64,000 nucleotides of DNA from VXRN01 sp963664365 (GTDB taxonomy: Bacteria > Chloroflexota > Dehalococcoidia > Lucifugimonadales > UBA1123), in contig OY761144.1 of the NCBI GenBank assembly GCA_963664365.1, positions 496,001 through 560,000 on the forward strand, given 5' to 3'. Under the pieces are notes generated by a model, which made no database searches, was not told the DNA's origin, and saw nothing but the letters and a program-made list of their open reading frames with translations. Both the position numbers and the translations under genes were made by a program. This document shows, one piece after another, positions 8,463 to 17,193 of the stretch. Position 1 is the stretch's first letter. Each line of letters begins with the position of its first letter.

Positions 8463-8506
8463 ACCCACCCCGCGTCTGCTCAATCGGGCTGCGGGGTGGG
8501 TTCTTT
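8463..8506 (+). terminator. Stem-loop with T-rich tail between lipoprotein and permeases of system B
   Basis: ACCCACCCCGC (8463-8473) pairs with GCGGGGTGGGT (8491-8501) over a 17-nt loop and is followed by TCTTT. It resembles a weak Rho-independent terminator. Because the permease genes continue downstream, it may give partial termination and a lipoprotein excess over permeases. Confidence 0.6.
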
Positions 8507-8541
8507 GTATCGTTCTCGCCGTCTAGCAAGGGAAGAATCGG

Positions 8542-9453
8542 ATGGCCAACACAGCAGTAGGAATGGCCGACCAGCCGAAGCGTCGCAACTTGGTCGTGGA
8601 CTTCTTCACACGTCTGATCAAGGAGAAGCCGCTAGGCACGTTTGGCGCCGTCATCACCCTGATCTTCTTCGCCTGCGCCATCTTTTCCGAGTTCTTCGCT
8701 CCCTACGGATTCAATGAGATCGGCGTCGGCGAGAGATTGAGCGGCAGCTCGTGGCAGCATCCCATGGGGGTGGACCAGCTAGGCAGAGACGTCCTCAGCC
8801 GCATCATCTTCGGCGCGCGCATCTCCGTCATCATCGGGCTCGCCGCCGCCTGCTTCTCAATCGTCGTCTCCACCGCGCTTGGCACGCTCTCCGGCTTCCT
8901 CGGAGGCAAGGTCGACCTCGTCGTACAGAGATTCGTCGATGCTTGGATTTCCTTCCCGGGCCTCCTCGTTCTCATCGTCATGGTCACGATCGTCGGCCCG
9001 GGCGTCTGGCAGATCGTAACCCTCCTCGGTGTCCTGTACGGCATCGGCGGCTCCAGAATCGTCAGGAGCGCCGTCCTAGGTATCAAGGAGAACGACTACT
9101 TCCTCGCCGCCCAGGCCATCGGCACGCCCACTCACAGGACGCTCGTCTGGCACGTGCTGCCCAACATCATGGCGCCCGTCATCGTCCTGTTCACCACCCG
9201 CGTCCCCAACATGATCCTATATGAGGCCACCCTGAGCTTCTTGGGACTGGGCATACCGCCGCCCGACCCAAGCTGGGGCAGGATGCTCAGCATGGAGGGC
9301 CGACGGTTCATGCTCCAGGTTCCGAGCCTCGCCATCTGGCCCGGACTCGCCCTCACCATCGTCGTTTACGGCGTGAACATGTTCGGCGACGCCATCAGGG
9401 ACCTCCTCGACCCAAGACTCAGGGGCGGAGGCGGAAGCTACTCAGGAAGCTGA
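8542..9453 (+). CDS. Dipeptide-type ABC transporter permease, DppC-like (system B)
   Basis: 303-aa OppC/DppC-family permease. Family hallmarks are GVDQLGRDVLSRIIFGARISV after the first helix, the docking loop AAQAIGTPTHRTLVWHVLPN, and the C-terminal LLDPRLRGGGG. It lies 125 nt after the lipoprotein gene across two hairpins, and one base before the DppB-like start, so the two permeases are surely cotranslated. The order lipoprotein-DppC-DppB is reversed relative to the other four systems in the window, which are all DppB then DppC. Confidence 0.93.
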   Translation: MANTAVGMADQPKRRNLVVDFFTRLIKEKPLGTFGAVITLIFFACAIFSEFFAPYGFNEIGVGERLSGSSWQHPMGVDQLGRDVLSRIIFGARISVIIGLAAACFSIVVSTALGTLSGFLGGKVDLVVQRFVDAWISFPGLLVLIVMVTIVGPGVWQIVTLLGVLYGIGGSRIVRSAVLGIKENDYFLAAQAIGTPTHRTLVWHVLPNIMAPVIVLFTTRVPNMILYEATLSFLGLGIPPPDPSWGRMLSMEGRRFMLQVPSLAIWPGLALTIVVYGVNMFGDAIRDLLDPRLRGGGGSYSGS

Positions 9454-9454
9454 T

Positions 9455-10420
9455 ATGCGCAACTACCTCATCCAAAGACTTCTGCTGGTCATACCGACCC
9501 TGCTGCTGGTCACGCTGATAGTGTTCTTCGCCATTCGGTTGATACCGGGGGACGTGATAGACGTCATGCTGTCGGAGCAGGCCAGCATAAACTGGGAGGC
9601 CGACGAGGAAACGCGAAAGGTGCTCGAAGAGCGCCTCGGCTTGGACAAACCGGCGCACGTTCAATATGTGACGTGGCTCAGCAACATAGTCCTGCGAGGA
9701 GACCTCGGAAAGTCGCTCTGGCGCGAGACGGAGATAAGGGAAGACATCTTGCGCAAGGTGCCGGTCAGCATCGAGCTCGGCATATTCGGCATAGTCATCG
9801 GCCTCCTCATATCGTTCCCTGTCGGAATATACTCCGCCATCCGCCAGGATACGATGGGCGACTACGTTGGCCGCACATTTGCCATAGGCGCCGTTGCCAT
9901 TCCCAACTTCTGGTTGGGCGTCATGGTCGTCGTCTTCCCCTCTATCTGGTGGGGATGGTCGCCGCCCATATCCTACATTCCGTTCACGGAAGACCCGATC
10001 GGCAACCTGATCCAGTTCACGCCGCCCGGCATCGTCCTCGGAATGGCCACGTCCGGCATCAACATGAGAATGATGCGGACCATGATGCTCGAAGTCCTCA
10101 GGCAGGACTACATCAGGACCGCGTGGTCCAAGGGACTGCCCGAGCGCGTCGTAATCTTGAGGCACGCCATCAAGAACGCCCTCCTGCCGACCCTCACCCT
10201 GCTTGGCCTCACCCTCCCCGTACTCGTCGGCGGCACCGTCGTCATCGAGCAGATATTCAACCTGCCGGGCATGGGCCGCTTCCTCGTGGCCTCAGCCGGC
10301 GTCCGAGACTACTCAGTCATATCCGCGATAGTGTTGCTGGTGGCCTTCTTCGTGGTGATGATCAACCTCGCAGTGGACCTGTGCTACGGCCTCATAGACC
10401 CAAGGATCCGCTACAACTAA
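9455..10420 (+). CDS. Dipeptide-type ABC transporter permease, DppB-like (system B)
   Basis: 321-aa OppB/DppB-family permease, starting MRNYLIQRLLLVIPTLL with the usual first helix. The docking loop is RTAWSKGLPERVVILRHAIK and the end is GLIDPRIRYN. Start and the DppC-like stop are separated by a single base. Its 3' end overlaps the convergent DUF433 gene by 29 nt. With no ATPase genes in system B, the partner nucleotide-binding subunits must come from elsewhere. Confidence 0.93.
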   Translation: MRNYLIQRLLLVIPTLLLVTLIVFFAIRLIPGDVIDVMLSEQASINWEADEETRKVLEERLGLDKPAHVQYVTWLSNIVLRGDLGKSLWRETEIREDILRKVPVSIELGIFGIVIGLLISFPVGIYSAIRQDTMGDYVGRTFAIGAVAIPNFWLGVMVVVFPSIWWGWSPPISYIPFTEDPIGNLIQFTPPGIVLGMATSGINMRMMRTMMLEVLRQDYIRTAWSKGLPERVVILRHAIKNALLPTLTLLGLTLPVLVGGTVVIEQIFNLPGMGRFLVASAGVRDYSVISAIVLLVAFFVVMINLAVDLCYGLIDPRIRYN

Positions 10421-10613
10421 AGAGCAAACACGCTTGAATGTCCTCAGGCTCCAGGACAGGGTACTCCTTGAGAATCGTCTCAGCGTCGTCCCCGGCAGCC
10501 AACATTCCCAGTATATGCTCCACTGCAATTCGCATATCGCGAATTATCGGCTTGCCGCCAAATACGTCCGAGCGAACCGTAATGCGATCTAGTAGTTCGG
10601 GGTTAGCTGTCAT
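10392..10613 (-). CDS. DUF433-family antitoxin-like protein, C-terminus altered
   Basis: 73-aa protein with the DUF433 pattern: DRITVRSDVFGGKPIIRDMRIAV near the N-terminus, then AAGDDAETILKEYPVLEPEDIQACL. This is the helix-turn-helix-like fold usually encoded just before a DUF5615 PIN-like toxin. Normal members continue with a helix after EDIQA; here the reading ends in an unrelated tail (LLFSCSGSLGL) running into the 3' end of the system B DppB-like gene. No toxin gene follows. It looks like an orphan antitoxin truncated by rearrangement. Whether it is still expressed is unknown. Confidence 0.72.
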   Translation of the reverse strand: MTANPELLDRITVRSDVFGGKPIIRDMRIAVEHILGMLAAGDDAETILKEYPVLEPEDIQACLLFSCSGSLGL

Positions 10614-10646
10614 GTCAACTTCTCTCCGAGATTCAGTATGCCAAGA

Positions 10647-12167
10647 CTACGCCCACTGCGGCGGACGGTACTGCAACGCCTCCGCCACGTGCGCCGCGCC
10701 GATCCGCTCCTCGTCCGCCAGGTCCGCGATCGTCCGCGCCAGCTTCAGAATCCGGTGATACGCCCGCGCCGACAGGTGCATCTGCTTCATCGCCGACTTC
10801 ACCAGCGCAGACGCCGGTTCGTCCAGCTCGCAGAACTGGTACACCTCGTTCGGCCCCATGTCCGAGTTCGTCAGGATATCCGACCCATCGAACCGCGCCG
10901 ACTGCGCCTTCCGCGCCCGCTCCGTCCGTCCGCGCACCGACCTCGACGGCTCCGCGTTTGACGGAGCGACCAGCTTGTCGTAGTCCACGCTCGGAACATC
11001 GACGAAGATGTCGATCCTGTCCAGCATCGGCCCGCTGATCCGCTTGGCGTACCGGTAAACCTGCGACGTCGAGCACGAGCACTCCTTCCGAGGGTCGCCG
11101 TAGTAACCGCAAGGGCACGGATTCATCGCGCCGACCAGCATGAAGTTCGCCGGATACGTCACCGACCCCTGCGCTCGGCTGATCACCACTTCCTTGTCCT
11201 CAAGAGGCTGACGCATCGCTTCCAGAATACGATGTCCGAACTCCGGCAGCTCGTCCAGGAACAGAACGCCCCTGTGACTCATCGTTATCTCTCCCGGACC
11301 GGGCCGCGTGCCTCCGCCCACAAGTCCGGCGTAGGAGATCGTATGGTGCGGCGCCCTGAACGGCCGCTCCGTGATTAGCGGGCTGTCCTTCGGGAGCGCG
11401 TCAGCCACCGAGTATATCTTCGTGACCTCTATCGCCTCGGGGTGCGTCAGCGGCGGCAGAACTGACGGCAGCGCCCTAGCCAACAGCGTCTTTCCCGATC
11501 CCGGAGGTCCGCTCATCAGCAGGTTGTGGCTGCCCGCCGCCGCGACCTCCAGCGCGCGCTTCCCGTTCTCCTGGCCTCTGACGCCGGAGAGGTCGAAAGG
11601 AGTCTCCGCGTCGCTCGGCGCCAGCGCGCTGTCGTCATACTCAAGAGGGGCGATGTCCGCCTCTCCGCGAAGGTGTCGGATCAGCATCGAAAGGCTGTTC
11701 ACGGGATAGACTTCGATCCCGTCTATCAGCGCCGCCTCCTGGCCGTCCGGCACGGGAACGAACGCCTTCCTTATCCCCGACTCCCGCGCGAGCGCGACCA
11801 TCGGCAGAACGCCGTCGATGTGAAGAACGTCTCCGTTCAGCGAAAGCTGACCCAGGAACATCGCGTCTTGCGGAACGGGCTGAAGCTGGCCCGAACTCTG
11901 GAGCAGCGCCACCGCCATCGGCAGGTCGTAAGTCGAACCCGCCTTCCTCACGTCCGCCGGCGCGAGATTCGCGGTTATTCGGCGCAGAGGAAACTCACAG
12001 CCCGAATTGCGGACAGCCGCCCTCACCCGCGCCCGCGCTTCCTGGACCGCCGTGTCCGGCAGCCCGACCACGTCGAACCTCGGAATCCCCGGCGCGATGT
12101 CCACCTCCACGTCCACCACGAACCCGTCCAGCCCCACCACGGCGCAAGACTTCGCCTTTGCCAGCAT
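10647..12167 (-). CDS. comM: YifB/ComM-family Mg-chelatase-like AAA+ ATPase
   Basis: 506-aa protein of the YifB/ComM family, a hexameric AAA+ helicase that in naturally competent bacteria aids branch migration during transformation. An N-terminal S5-like domain (~1-165) is followed by Walker A SGPPGSGKTLLARAL, Walker B GVLFLDELPEF, and the zinc-like segment NPCPCGYYGDPRKECSCS. The Mg-chelatase C-terminal domain (~405-500) closes the protein. Length is normal for the family (500-515). It is transcribed away from vapB with a candidate promoter at 12203-12232. It is flanked on both sides by decayed toxin-antitoxin genes. Confidence 0.93.
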   Translation of the reverse strand: MLAKAKSCAVVGLDGFVVDVEVDIAPGIPRFDVVGLPDTAVQEARARVRAAVRNSGCEFPLRRITANLAPADVRKAGSTYDLPMAVALLQSSGQLQPVPQDAMFLGQLSLNGDVLHIDGVLPMVALARESGIRKAFVPVPDGQEAALIDGIEVYPVNSLSMLIRHLRGEADIAPLEYDDSALAPSDAETPFDLSGVRGQENGKRALEVAAAGSHNLLMSGPPGSGKTLLARALPSVLPPLTHPEAIEVTKIYSVADALPKDSPLITERPFRAPHHTISYAGLVGGGTRPGPGEITMSHRGVLFLDELPEFGHRILEAMRQPLEDKEVVISRAQGSVTYPANFMLVGAMNPCPCGYYGDPRKECSCSTSQVYRYAKRISGPMLDRIDIFVDVPSVDYDKLVAPSNAEPSRSVRGRTERARKAQSARFDGSDILTNSDMGPNEVYQFCELDEPASALVKSAMKQMHLSARAYHRILKLARTIADLADEERIGAAHVAEALQYRPPQWA

Positions 12168-12202
12168 GAATAGTACTCTCCTCTATGCCCTTTGGCGGCT
12201 TC

Positions 12203-12232
12203 ATGCTAAGCCCTCAGCGTCCCCCCGGTCAA
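12203..12232 (-). promoter_or_regulatory. Candidate promoter of comM
   Basis: On the minus strand TTGACC (12227-12232), 18 nt, TAGCAT (12203-12208), 36 nt before the start codon. The match to the -10 consensus is moderate. It is back to back with the vapB promoter. Confidence 0.4.
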
Positions 12233-12249
12233 TTCGGCGAACACGCATC

Positions 12250-12279
12250 TTGACATCAACTCAATATCGGCACTATGGT
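12250..12279 (+). promoter_or_regulatory. Candidate promoter of vapB, implying a leaderless mRNA
   Basis: TTGACA (12250-12255), 18 nt, TATGGT (12274-12279). The vapB ATG at 12286 starts only six bases after the -10 box and has no purine-rich ribosome-binding site (it is preceded by CCCCC), so transcription would begin at or next to the start codon. Confidence 0.5.
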
Positions 12280-12285
12280 TCCCCC

Positions 12286-12546
12286 ATGAGAACCACGCTG
12301 ACACTCGATGACGACTTGGCCCACTCCCTCAGAGAGCGCGCAAAGCTGTTGAACGTACCGTTCAAGCAGGTGGTGAACGACGCGCTGCGCCGCGGCCTGT
12401 CACCTTCCGTTGCCGAGACTCCGCGGCCCGAATACAGAGTCGATCCGATACGGAGCGGGTTCGCGTCGGGGGTCGATCCTCTGAAGTTGAACCAACTCAA
12501 CGACCAGCTTGAGGCCGAAGAGTTCGGCGGCCAAGTCGCGACGTGA
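12286..12546 (+). CDS. vapB: VapB-type ribbon-helix-helix antitoxin
   Basis: 86-aa protein beginning MRTTLTLDDDLAHSLRERAK, the ribbon-helix-helix DNA-binding fold of VapB antitoxins (beta strand RTTLTLD, two helices), followed by a ~40-residue tail of the kind that wraps a PIN toxin. The start at 12286 is chosen by this fold; longer in-frame extensions upstream run through the comM N-terminal region and have no homology. The stop overlaps the start of a vapC remnant in the usual coupled arrangement. The toxin is deleted, so the antitoxin is probably an orphan that may still autoregulate. Confidence 0.8.
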   Translation: MRTTLTLDDDLAHSLRERAKLLNVPFKQVVNDALRRGLSPSVAETPRPEYRVDPIRSGFASGVDPLKLNQLNDQLEAEEFGGQVAT

Positions 12547-12632
12547 TAGTCCCGGACATCAACTTGTTGATCCACACCAACGATACCGACTTCAGCAGAT
12601 TCCCCGGACTCCGCTGGCGCAACCCCCTCTAA
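12543..12632 (+). pseudogene. VapC (PIN-domain toxin) with an in-frame internal deletion
   Basis: A GTG overlapping the vapB stop opens a 29-codon frame. It reads VIVPDINLLIH, the first PIN strand with its catalytic Asp, joined directly to TNDTDFSRFPGLRWRNPL, which is the last acidic cluster and C-terminus of a VapC toxin. Intact family members are about 125-145 residues, so roughly 100 codons covering the middle catalytic acids are missing without loss of frame. The product cannot be a functional ribonuclease. Confidence rests on both ends matching the family in the right order. Confidence 0.75.
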
Positions 12633-12650
12633 CCCCCAAGAGCCACCCCC

Positions 12651-15545
12651 ATGCCCCAGCAGACTGAGCAAAACGCCAACAACGCCCTCGGCGCGTTGCT
12701 CCGACGTATGCTGCCCAAGTACGACGTCCTCTACGAGAACACCCGGCAGATCGTCAACCGCCCCAATCTCCGGCCCGACATCCTCATTACCGCGACCGGA
12801 CGCTCACCCGTCGTCGTCGAGGCCGAGTACATGCCCGCCTACACCGCCGAAACCGAGGCCAAGGACCGACTCGGACTCGAAGTCTCCGGCGCCGCGCGGC
12901 GCATAGACGCCGCCATCGCGCTCCGATACCCTGAAGCCGTCAGAGACGCATACCACATAGACGCCGCCGTCTCCGGCGCCCAACTCTCCTACTGCGTCCT
13001 CTATTCCGACGGAACGCGCTTCCCCGAGTCCGGCTGGCTGAACGGCGCCGTCGAAGACCTATCGGACCTCATTCGCCTCGTATCCGTGCCCCAGCGCGCC
13101 GTCGAACAGGCCGCCGACGCCCTCGAAGAAGGCATCGACCGCGCCGCTTCCATCCTCGAACAACTCGCCAAGTCCAGGCCCGGAGTCGTCGCCGAAATCG
13201 CCGGGCTGCTCGGCATGTCCGACGTCATCCAGACCTACCGCATGGCCGGAGCCATAGTCGCCAACGCCATGATCTTCCACGAGCGGCTCGTCGGGATGCA
13301 CGGCGTCAAACCCCTGTCCCAACTCTGCTCCCCCCGCGCCAACAATCCAAAGGAGAGCATCCTCGAATCCTGGACAGAGGTCCTCGGCATCAACTACTGG
13401 CCCATCTTTGCAATCGCCCGCGACATCGTCGACCAACTACCCTTTGCCGAAGCGTCCCAAGTCCTCAGAACATTGCAGCACACCGTAGGGCAGGTGCAGT
13501 CAACAGGCGCGGACCAAGCCCACGACCTAACAGGGCGCGTCTTCCAGCGACTGATCGCCGACCGTAAGTATCTCGCTACCTTCTACACCCTCCCTTCCTC
13601 CGCGGCCTTGCTCGCCAGGCTCGCCGTTGCCAAGATGGACGTGGACTGGTCCGACCCCGACGCGATAGCCAACCTCAGAATAGGAGACTTCGCCTGCGGC
13701 ACCGGCGCTCTCCTCTCCGCCGTGTACGAGCAGATAGCGACACGCCACGAGCGCGCCGGCGGAGACCTCGAAGCGCTGCACCCCGCCATGATAGAAGAGG
13801 TCCTCTACGGATGCGATGTCATGCCCTCCGCCATACACATCACCGGCTCGACTCTGTCCGGGGCGCAGCCAACCGTCGGATTCGGCAATACCCGACTCTA
13901 CACTCTCTCCTATGGACGGCAGGACGACGAATCCGTCCGCATCGGCTCTCTGGAGTTTCTCCAATCATCTACTGCCCTCACCCTCTTCAACACCAGCGAC
14001 CCGGCCATGCGCACCGGTAGCATAGGAGAAGAGACCGCCGCGCAGATCATAGCCGACATTCCCGACGAGGCTTTCGACCTCGTCATCATGAACCCCCCGT
14101 TTACACGATCGACGAATCACGGCGGTGTACATGCTGACGTGATCAACCCGGCATTCGCCGCATTTGGAGCCGGCCGGGATGATCAGGAACTCATGGGAGA
14201 CCGCCTCAAGCAACTCGGGAAAGGCGCTGCGTACAACGGCAACGCGGGTTTGGCCTCGGCATTCGCGGCGATAGCCCATCGCAAACTCAAACGTGGTGGA
14301 CTACTCGCGCTGGTTCTGCCCTTGGTATCAACCGCAGGCCTGTCTTGGCAGGGTTTTCGCGAGATGATCGCGCAAGAGTACGAGGATTTGTCCGTACTCA
14401 GCATCGCCGCCAACAACGTAACCGACATATCCTTCTCTTCAGACACCGGTTTGGGGGAATGCCTAGTCACTGCTCGCAAGGTAGGGACGAAGACCTTATC
14501 ACCCTCGACACGAGCGAAGTTCACGTCTTTACGCCACCGTCCGCGAGACATTGCCGAAGCCGGCGCCATTGCCGGCGCCATAGCTCAAGGCGACCCACTT
14601 AGGGGTATTGAGGACGGTCCATACGGCGGAACCTCCTTGATGGTTGGGGATGAACAGACGGGGGAGATGCTATCCGCTCAGATAGATAGAGATGGCCGGA
14701 ACTGGGGAGCCGTTCGGATCCGTGACTACTCGCTGGCTCAAACTGCGTTCGCCTTATCAGACTCGAGGTTGTGGATGCCAAGCCATGGCCAAACGTTGAG
14801 AATGCCAATCTCCCTTCTGGGTGAGGTTGGAGCATTGGGGTTAGTCCATCGAGACATCACCGGCCCACGACCGCGCGGTCCTTTTGACAAGATCGCAGCT
14901 AGCGCCACGGCAACTTATCCGAGTCTGTGGAACCACGACGCCAAGAGAGAATCCCGGATGATATGCACTCCCGATTCACAACTGAGGGTTAGACAAGGGA
15001 TGGAAGAGAAGGCAGAATCTGTTTGGGTTACAGCAAGCCGAGCACATCTGAATCTCGACTTCCGGTTTAATTCGCAGCCACTAACGGTAGCTCTTACCGA
15101 GCACAAGAGCTTGGGAGGACGCTCGTGGCCAAACGTCACCTTTGAATCTACAAGACTTGACTACGCATTCGCCATCTGGGGAAACAGCACGCTGGGTATG
15201 CTCATGCAGTGGTGGCGCTCAAGTCGTCAAGACTCTGGACGAGGCGTCGTCACCATCCGCTCCGCCGAATCCCTCCCCGTCCTAGACCTCAGAACTCTGA
15301 CCGACGACCAGCTATCCACCGCCGAGGAAATCTTCGACGACTTCCGAGACCGGGACCTCATGCCCGCCTACCTAGCCGACGCCGACCCGAACCGCGCCCT
15401 CCTGGACCGCCGCGTAATCTGCGACCTACTAGGCTTCGACCAAGACACCTACCGCGCCGTCCGCCGCCTATCCGCCAAATGGTGCGCCGAACCCTCAGTC
15501 CACGGGGGGAAGCGGAGGCCGCCAGGGGCTACCCTGGTAAGCTAA
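12651..15545 (+). CDS. Large N6-adenine DNA methylase with nuclease-like N-terminus (Type IIG/ISP-like)
   Basis: 964-aa protein. Residues ~35-75 hold RPDILI...VVVEAEYMPA, which resembles a PD-(D/E)xK core but with Glu where the catalytic Lys is expected. A helical region leads to methylase motif I DFACGTGALL (346-355) and motif IV NPPFTR (481-486), the signature of N6-adenine methylases. A probable target-recognition part follows (~600-860). One polypeptide with both parts would be a Type IIG/ISP-like restriction-modification or phage-defence enzyme. Codon use in ~14090-15230 is less C-ending than at either end, suggesting an exchanged central segment. No separate specificity or nuclease gene is adjacent. 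Confidence 0.75.
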   Translation: MPQQTEQNANNALGALLRRMLPKYDVLYENTRQIVNRPNLRPDILITATGRSPVVVEAEYMPAYTAETEAKDRLGLEVSGAARRIDAAIALRYPEAVRDAYHIDAAVSGAQLSYCVLYSDGTRFPESGWLNGAVEDLSDLIRLVSVPQRAVEQAADALEEGIDRAASILEQLAKSRPGVVAEIAGLLGMSDVIQTYRMAGAIVANAMIFHERLVGMHGVKPLSQLCSPRANNPKESILESWTEVLGINYWPIFAIARDIVDQLPFAEASQVLRTLQHTVGQVQSTGADQAHDLTGRVFQRLIADRKYLATFYTLPSSAALLARLAVAKMDVDWSDPDAIANLRIGDFACGTGALLSAVYEQIATRHERAGGDLEALHPAMIEEVLYGCDVMPSAIHITGSTLSGAQPTVGFGNTRLYTLSYGRQDDESVRIGSLEFLQSSTALTLFNTSDPAMRTGSIGEETAAQIIADIPDEAFDLVIMNPPFTRSTNHGGVHADVINPAFAAFGAGRDDQELMGDRLKQLGKGAAYNGNAGLASAFAAIAHRKLKRGGLLALVLPLVSTAGLSWQGFREMIAQEYEDLSVLSIAANNVTDISFSSDTGLGECLVTARKVGTKTLSPSTRAKFTSLRHRPRDIAEAGAIAGAIAQGDPLRGIEDGPYGGTSLMVGDEQTGEMLSAQIDRDGRNWGAVRIRDYSLAQTAFALSDSRLWMPSHGQTLRMPISLLGEVGALGLVHRDITGPRPRGPFDKIAASATATYPSLWNHDAKRESRMICTPDSQLRVRQGMEEKAESVWVTASRAHLNLDFRFNSQPLTVALTEHKSLGGRSWPNVTFESTRLDYAFAIWGNSTLGMLMQWWRSSRQDSGRGVVTIRSAESLPVLDLRTLTDDQLSTAEEIFDDFRDRDLMPAYLADADPNRALLDRRVICDLLGFDQDTYRAVRRLSAKWCAEPSVHGGKRRPPGATLVS

Positions 15546-15633
15546 CGGTGTGGGATTGCCCAAGTCCTCATAAAAATGCCCAACACCAATTGACAACTAG
15601 ACGCCACAAATGTGAGTGACTCGGTAGTGAGAA

Positions 15634-16566
15634 ATGATAAGCGGATTCGTGAATGATCATCTCCTTCCAATCATTCCGGTCAGTGTCAAGAGACTAGACG
15701 AGAATTGGGAGAATCTCGACATCCTATTGGATACCGGGGCAGACACAGGACTCATGCTTGGACGTGCCACAGTAGAGCGACATGGTATTGCACTTAGCCC
15801 TGGTCGCAATGTGCCTGCGACCATCGACCCCGGAGAACTTCCGGGCAACTCGATAACCATATCCCCGTTTTGGGTTGAATTGATCTTGGAAGAACACTCG
15901 CAGCTAGTTAAGGCGGATATCCGTGAGATGCATAAACTCTCCGGCCTTTTGGGGACAGATTTTCTGCAAGATCGCACGATAACTATGGATGTAGTGAAGG
16001 ATGGGGCAGTTAACATTGACCGGATACCTGCACCACCATCACCTAGTTTTCTTGCTCGCCTCAGAAGTGGACTTCGTAAGCCCAAGCTGCAATACTACCC
16101 TTCCCAAAATCCGAAGTTGCCGAGGAAGTTACCTTGGGCAGAGGTAACAATCAAAGATAGCAAGCGCAGAAGCCAGACCATTTATGCGAATGTGGACACA
16201 GGAGACAACGGACAGTTGAGCTTGCCTCCCAGCGAAGTTGAAAGACTCGGTCTTAGGATTCGGGACAAGTTTCGGGTGAATACTATCGACGGCGAAGTCG
16301 ATGCGAGTTGTGGTGAAGTAGAAATAGTCTGGCAGGGGATCCCCCGCACCGTAGAATGCATCCAACGTCAGGAACTAGACCGTCCAATTATTGGAATGAA
16401 ACTGTTGTCTGGCAATCGAATCACAATTGATTTTGATTGTGTGTCGCAACCGGCCGTTGAAATTGCTCCCATCCCGCGACCAGCATTGCCCAACGAGGGC
16501 TTTCTTCAATCCTTTGGGGATCGCCTTTGGCACAAGCTGGCAGGGCGGCTATGGTGGAGGAGATAA
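15634..16566 (+). CDS. Protein with two tandem retropepsin-like aspartyl protease domains
   Basis: 310-aa protein with two complete retropepsin-type half-sites. Domain 1 has LLDTGADTGLML (catalytic Asp33) and the flap-distal GLLGTDFLQ (104-112). Domain 2 has ANVDTGDNGQLSLP (Asp188) and PIIGMKLLSG (251-260), like the short bacterial clan AA proteases of the AF_0612 type. A basic linker (~138-170) joins them. In one chain the two could pair as an intramolecular dimer, pepsin-like. There is no signal peptide. A basic Trp-rich tail (LAGRLWWRR) ends the protein. Base composition is more AT-rich than neighbours, suggesting transfer. The substrate is unknown. Confidence 0.7.
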   Translation: MISGFVNDHLLPIIPVSVKRLDENWENLDILLDTGADTGLMLGRATVERHGIALSPGRNVPATIDPGELPGNSITISPFWVELILEEHSQLVKADIREMHKLSGLLGTDFLQDRTITMDVVKDGAVNIDRIPAPPSPSFLARLRSGLRKPKLQYYPSQNPKLPRKLPWAEVTIKDSKRRSQTIYANVDTGDNGQLSLPPSEVERLGLRIRDKFRVNTIDGEVDASCGEVEIVWQGIPRTVECIQRQELDRPIIGMKLLSGNRITIDFDCVSQPAVEIAPIPRPALPNEGFLQSFGDRLWHKLAGRLWWRR

Positions 16567-16672
16567 GCACTCGGGCGAAATTGCGAGTGTTCAGGCTAAG
16601 TTGTGTATCGTGCGCGGGGCGTGTCAAGGGTGGACAAATGCACCAAGCAGCTATGAATGCAGGTCAACAGTT

Positions 16673-16707
16673 CCCTCTCCCTTGGGAGAGGGCTAGGGTG
16701 AGGGTGA
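16673..16707. repeat. Dispersed hairpin repeat R1, copy 3
   Basis: CCCTCTCCC (16673-16681), loop TT, GGGAGAGGG (16684-16692), then CTAGGGTGAGGGTGA. This orientation is opposite to copy 1. Confidence 0.85.
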
Positions 16708-17193
16708 CTGATTCCAGAGGTGGGGAGTAGAATGACGCCTACTTATCCGCGACAGCTTCCAAAGCCTGCGATCTGTTGACAGATGGTAAACCCTTTGATA
16801 ACTTGGAAGATACGTTGACCCCGACCGAGGGGCTGAAGGGCTCTCACAGAGGCCGATCCTCGGAAGGGGTCGATGTGATTCTAGTACCTACCCACACATT
16901 TGACAATCGACCTCAAGTCCGCCAGCGAAACGATCACTCATTCCGCGGCGTCAATCCCCTGCCGCCAAAGCTGTATGCCATCCCGCCCTTGACACCCCCC
17001 GCCGTCCCCATGCTATCCTACCGCTAAGAACCCATGTACACTTCAACTCCGACATCCAACATAGCCCGCTCCACTCTGCCGGAAAAGAAAATCGACTCCA
17101 TCCAACGGGGGCAGAAGGTGCAGGTGCGGCAGATGCGCGGCAGCTTTAAATGCCAAACCTGCACCCCGACCTCAAAGCTGGTCCGCATACCAC

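Noticed and set aside
12007..12546. A longer vapB frame starting inside the comM region
   Set aside because: The extra 93 residues overlap comM antisense and lack homology; the ribbon-helix-helix fold starts exactly at 12286.
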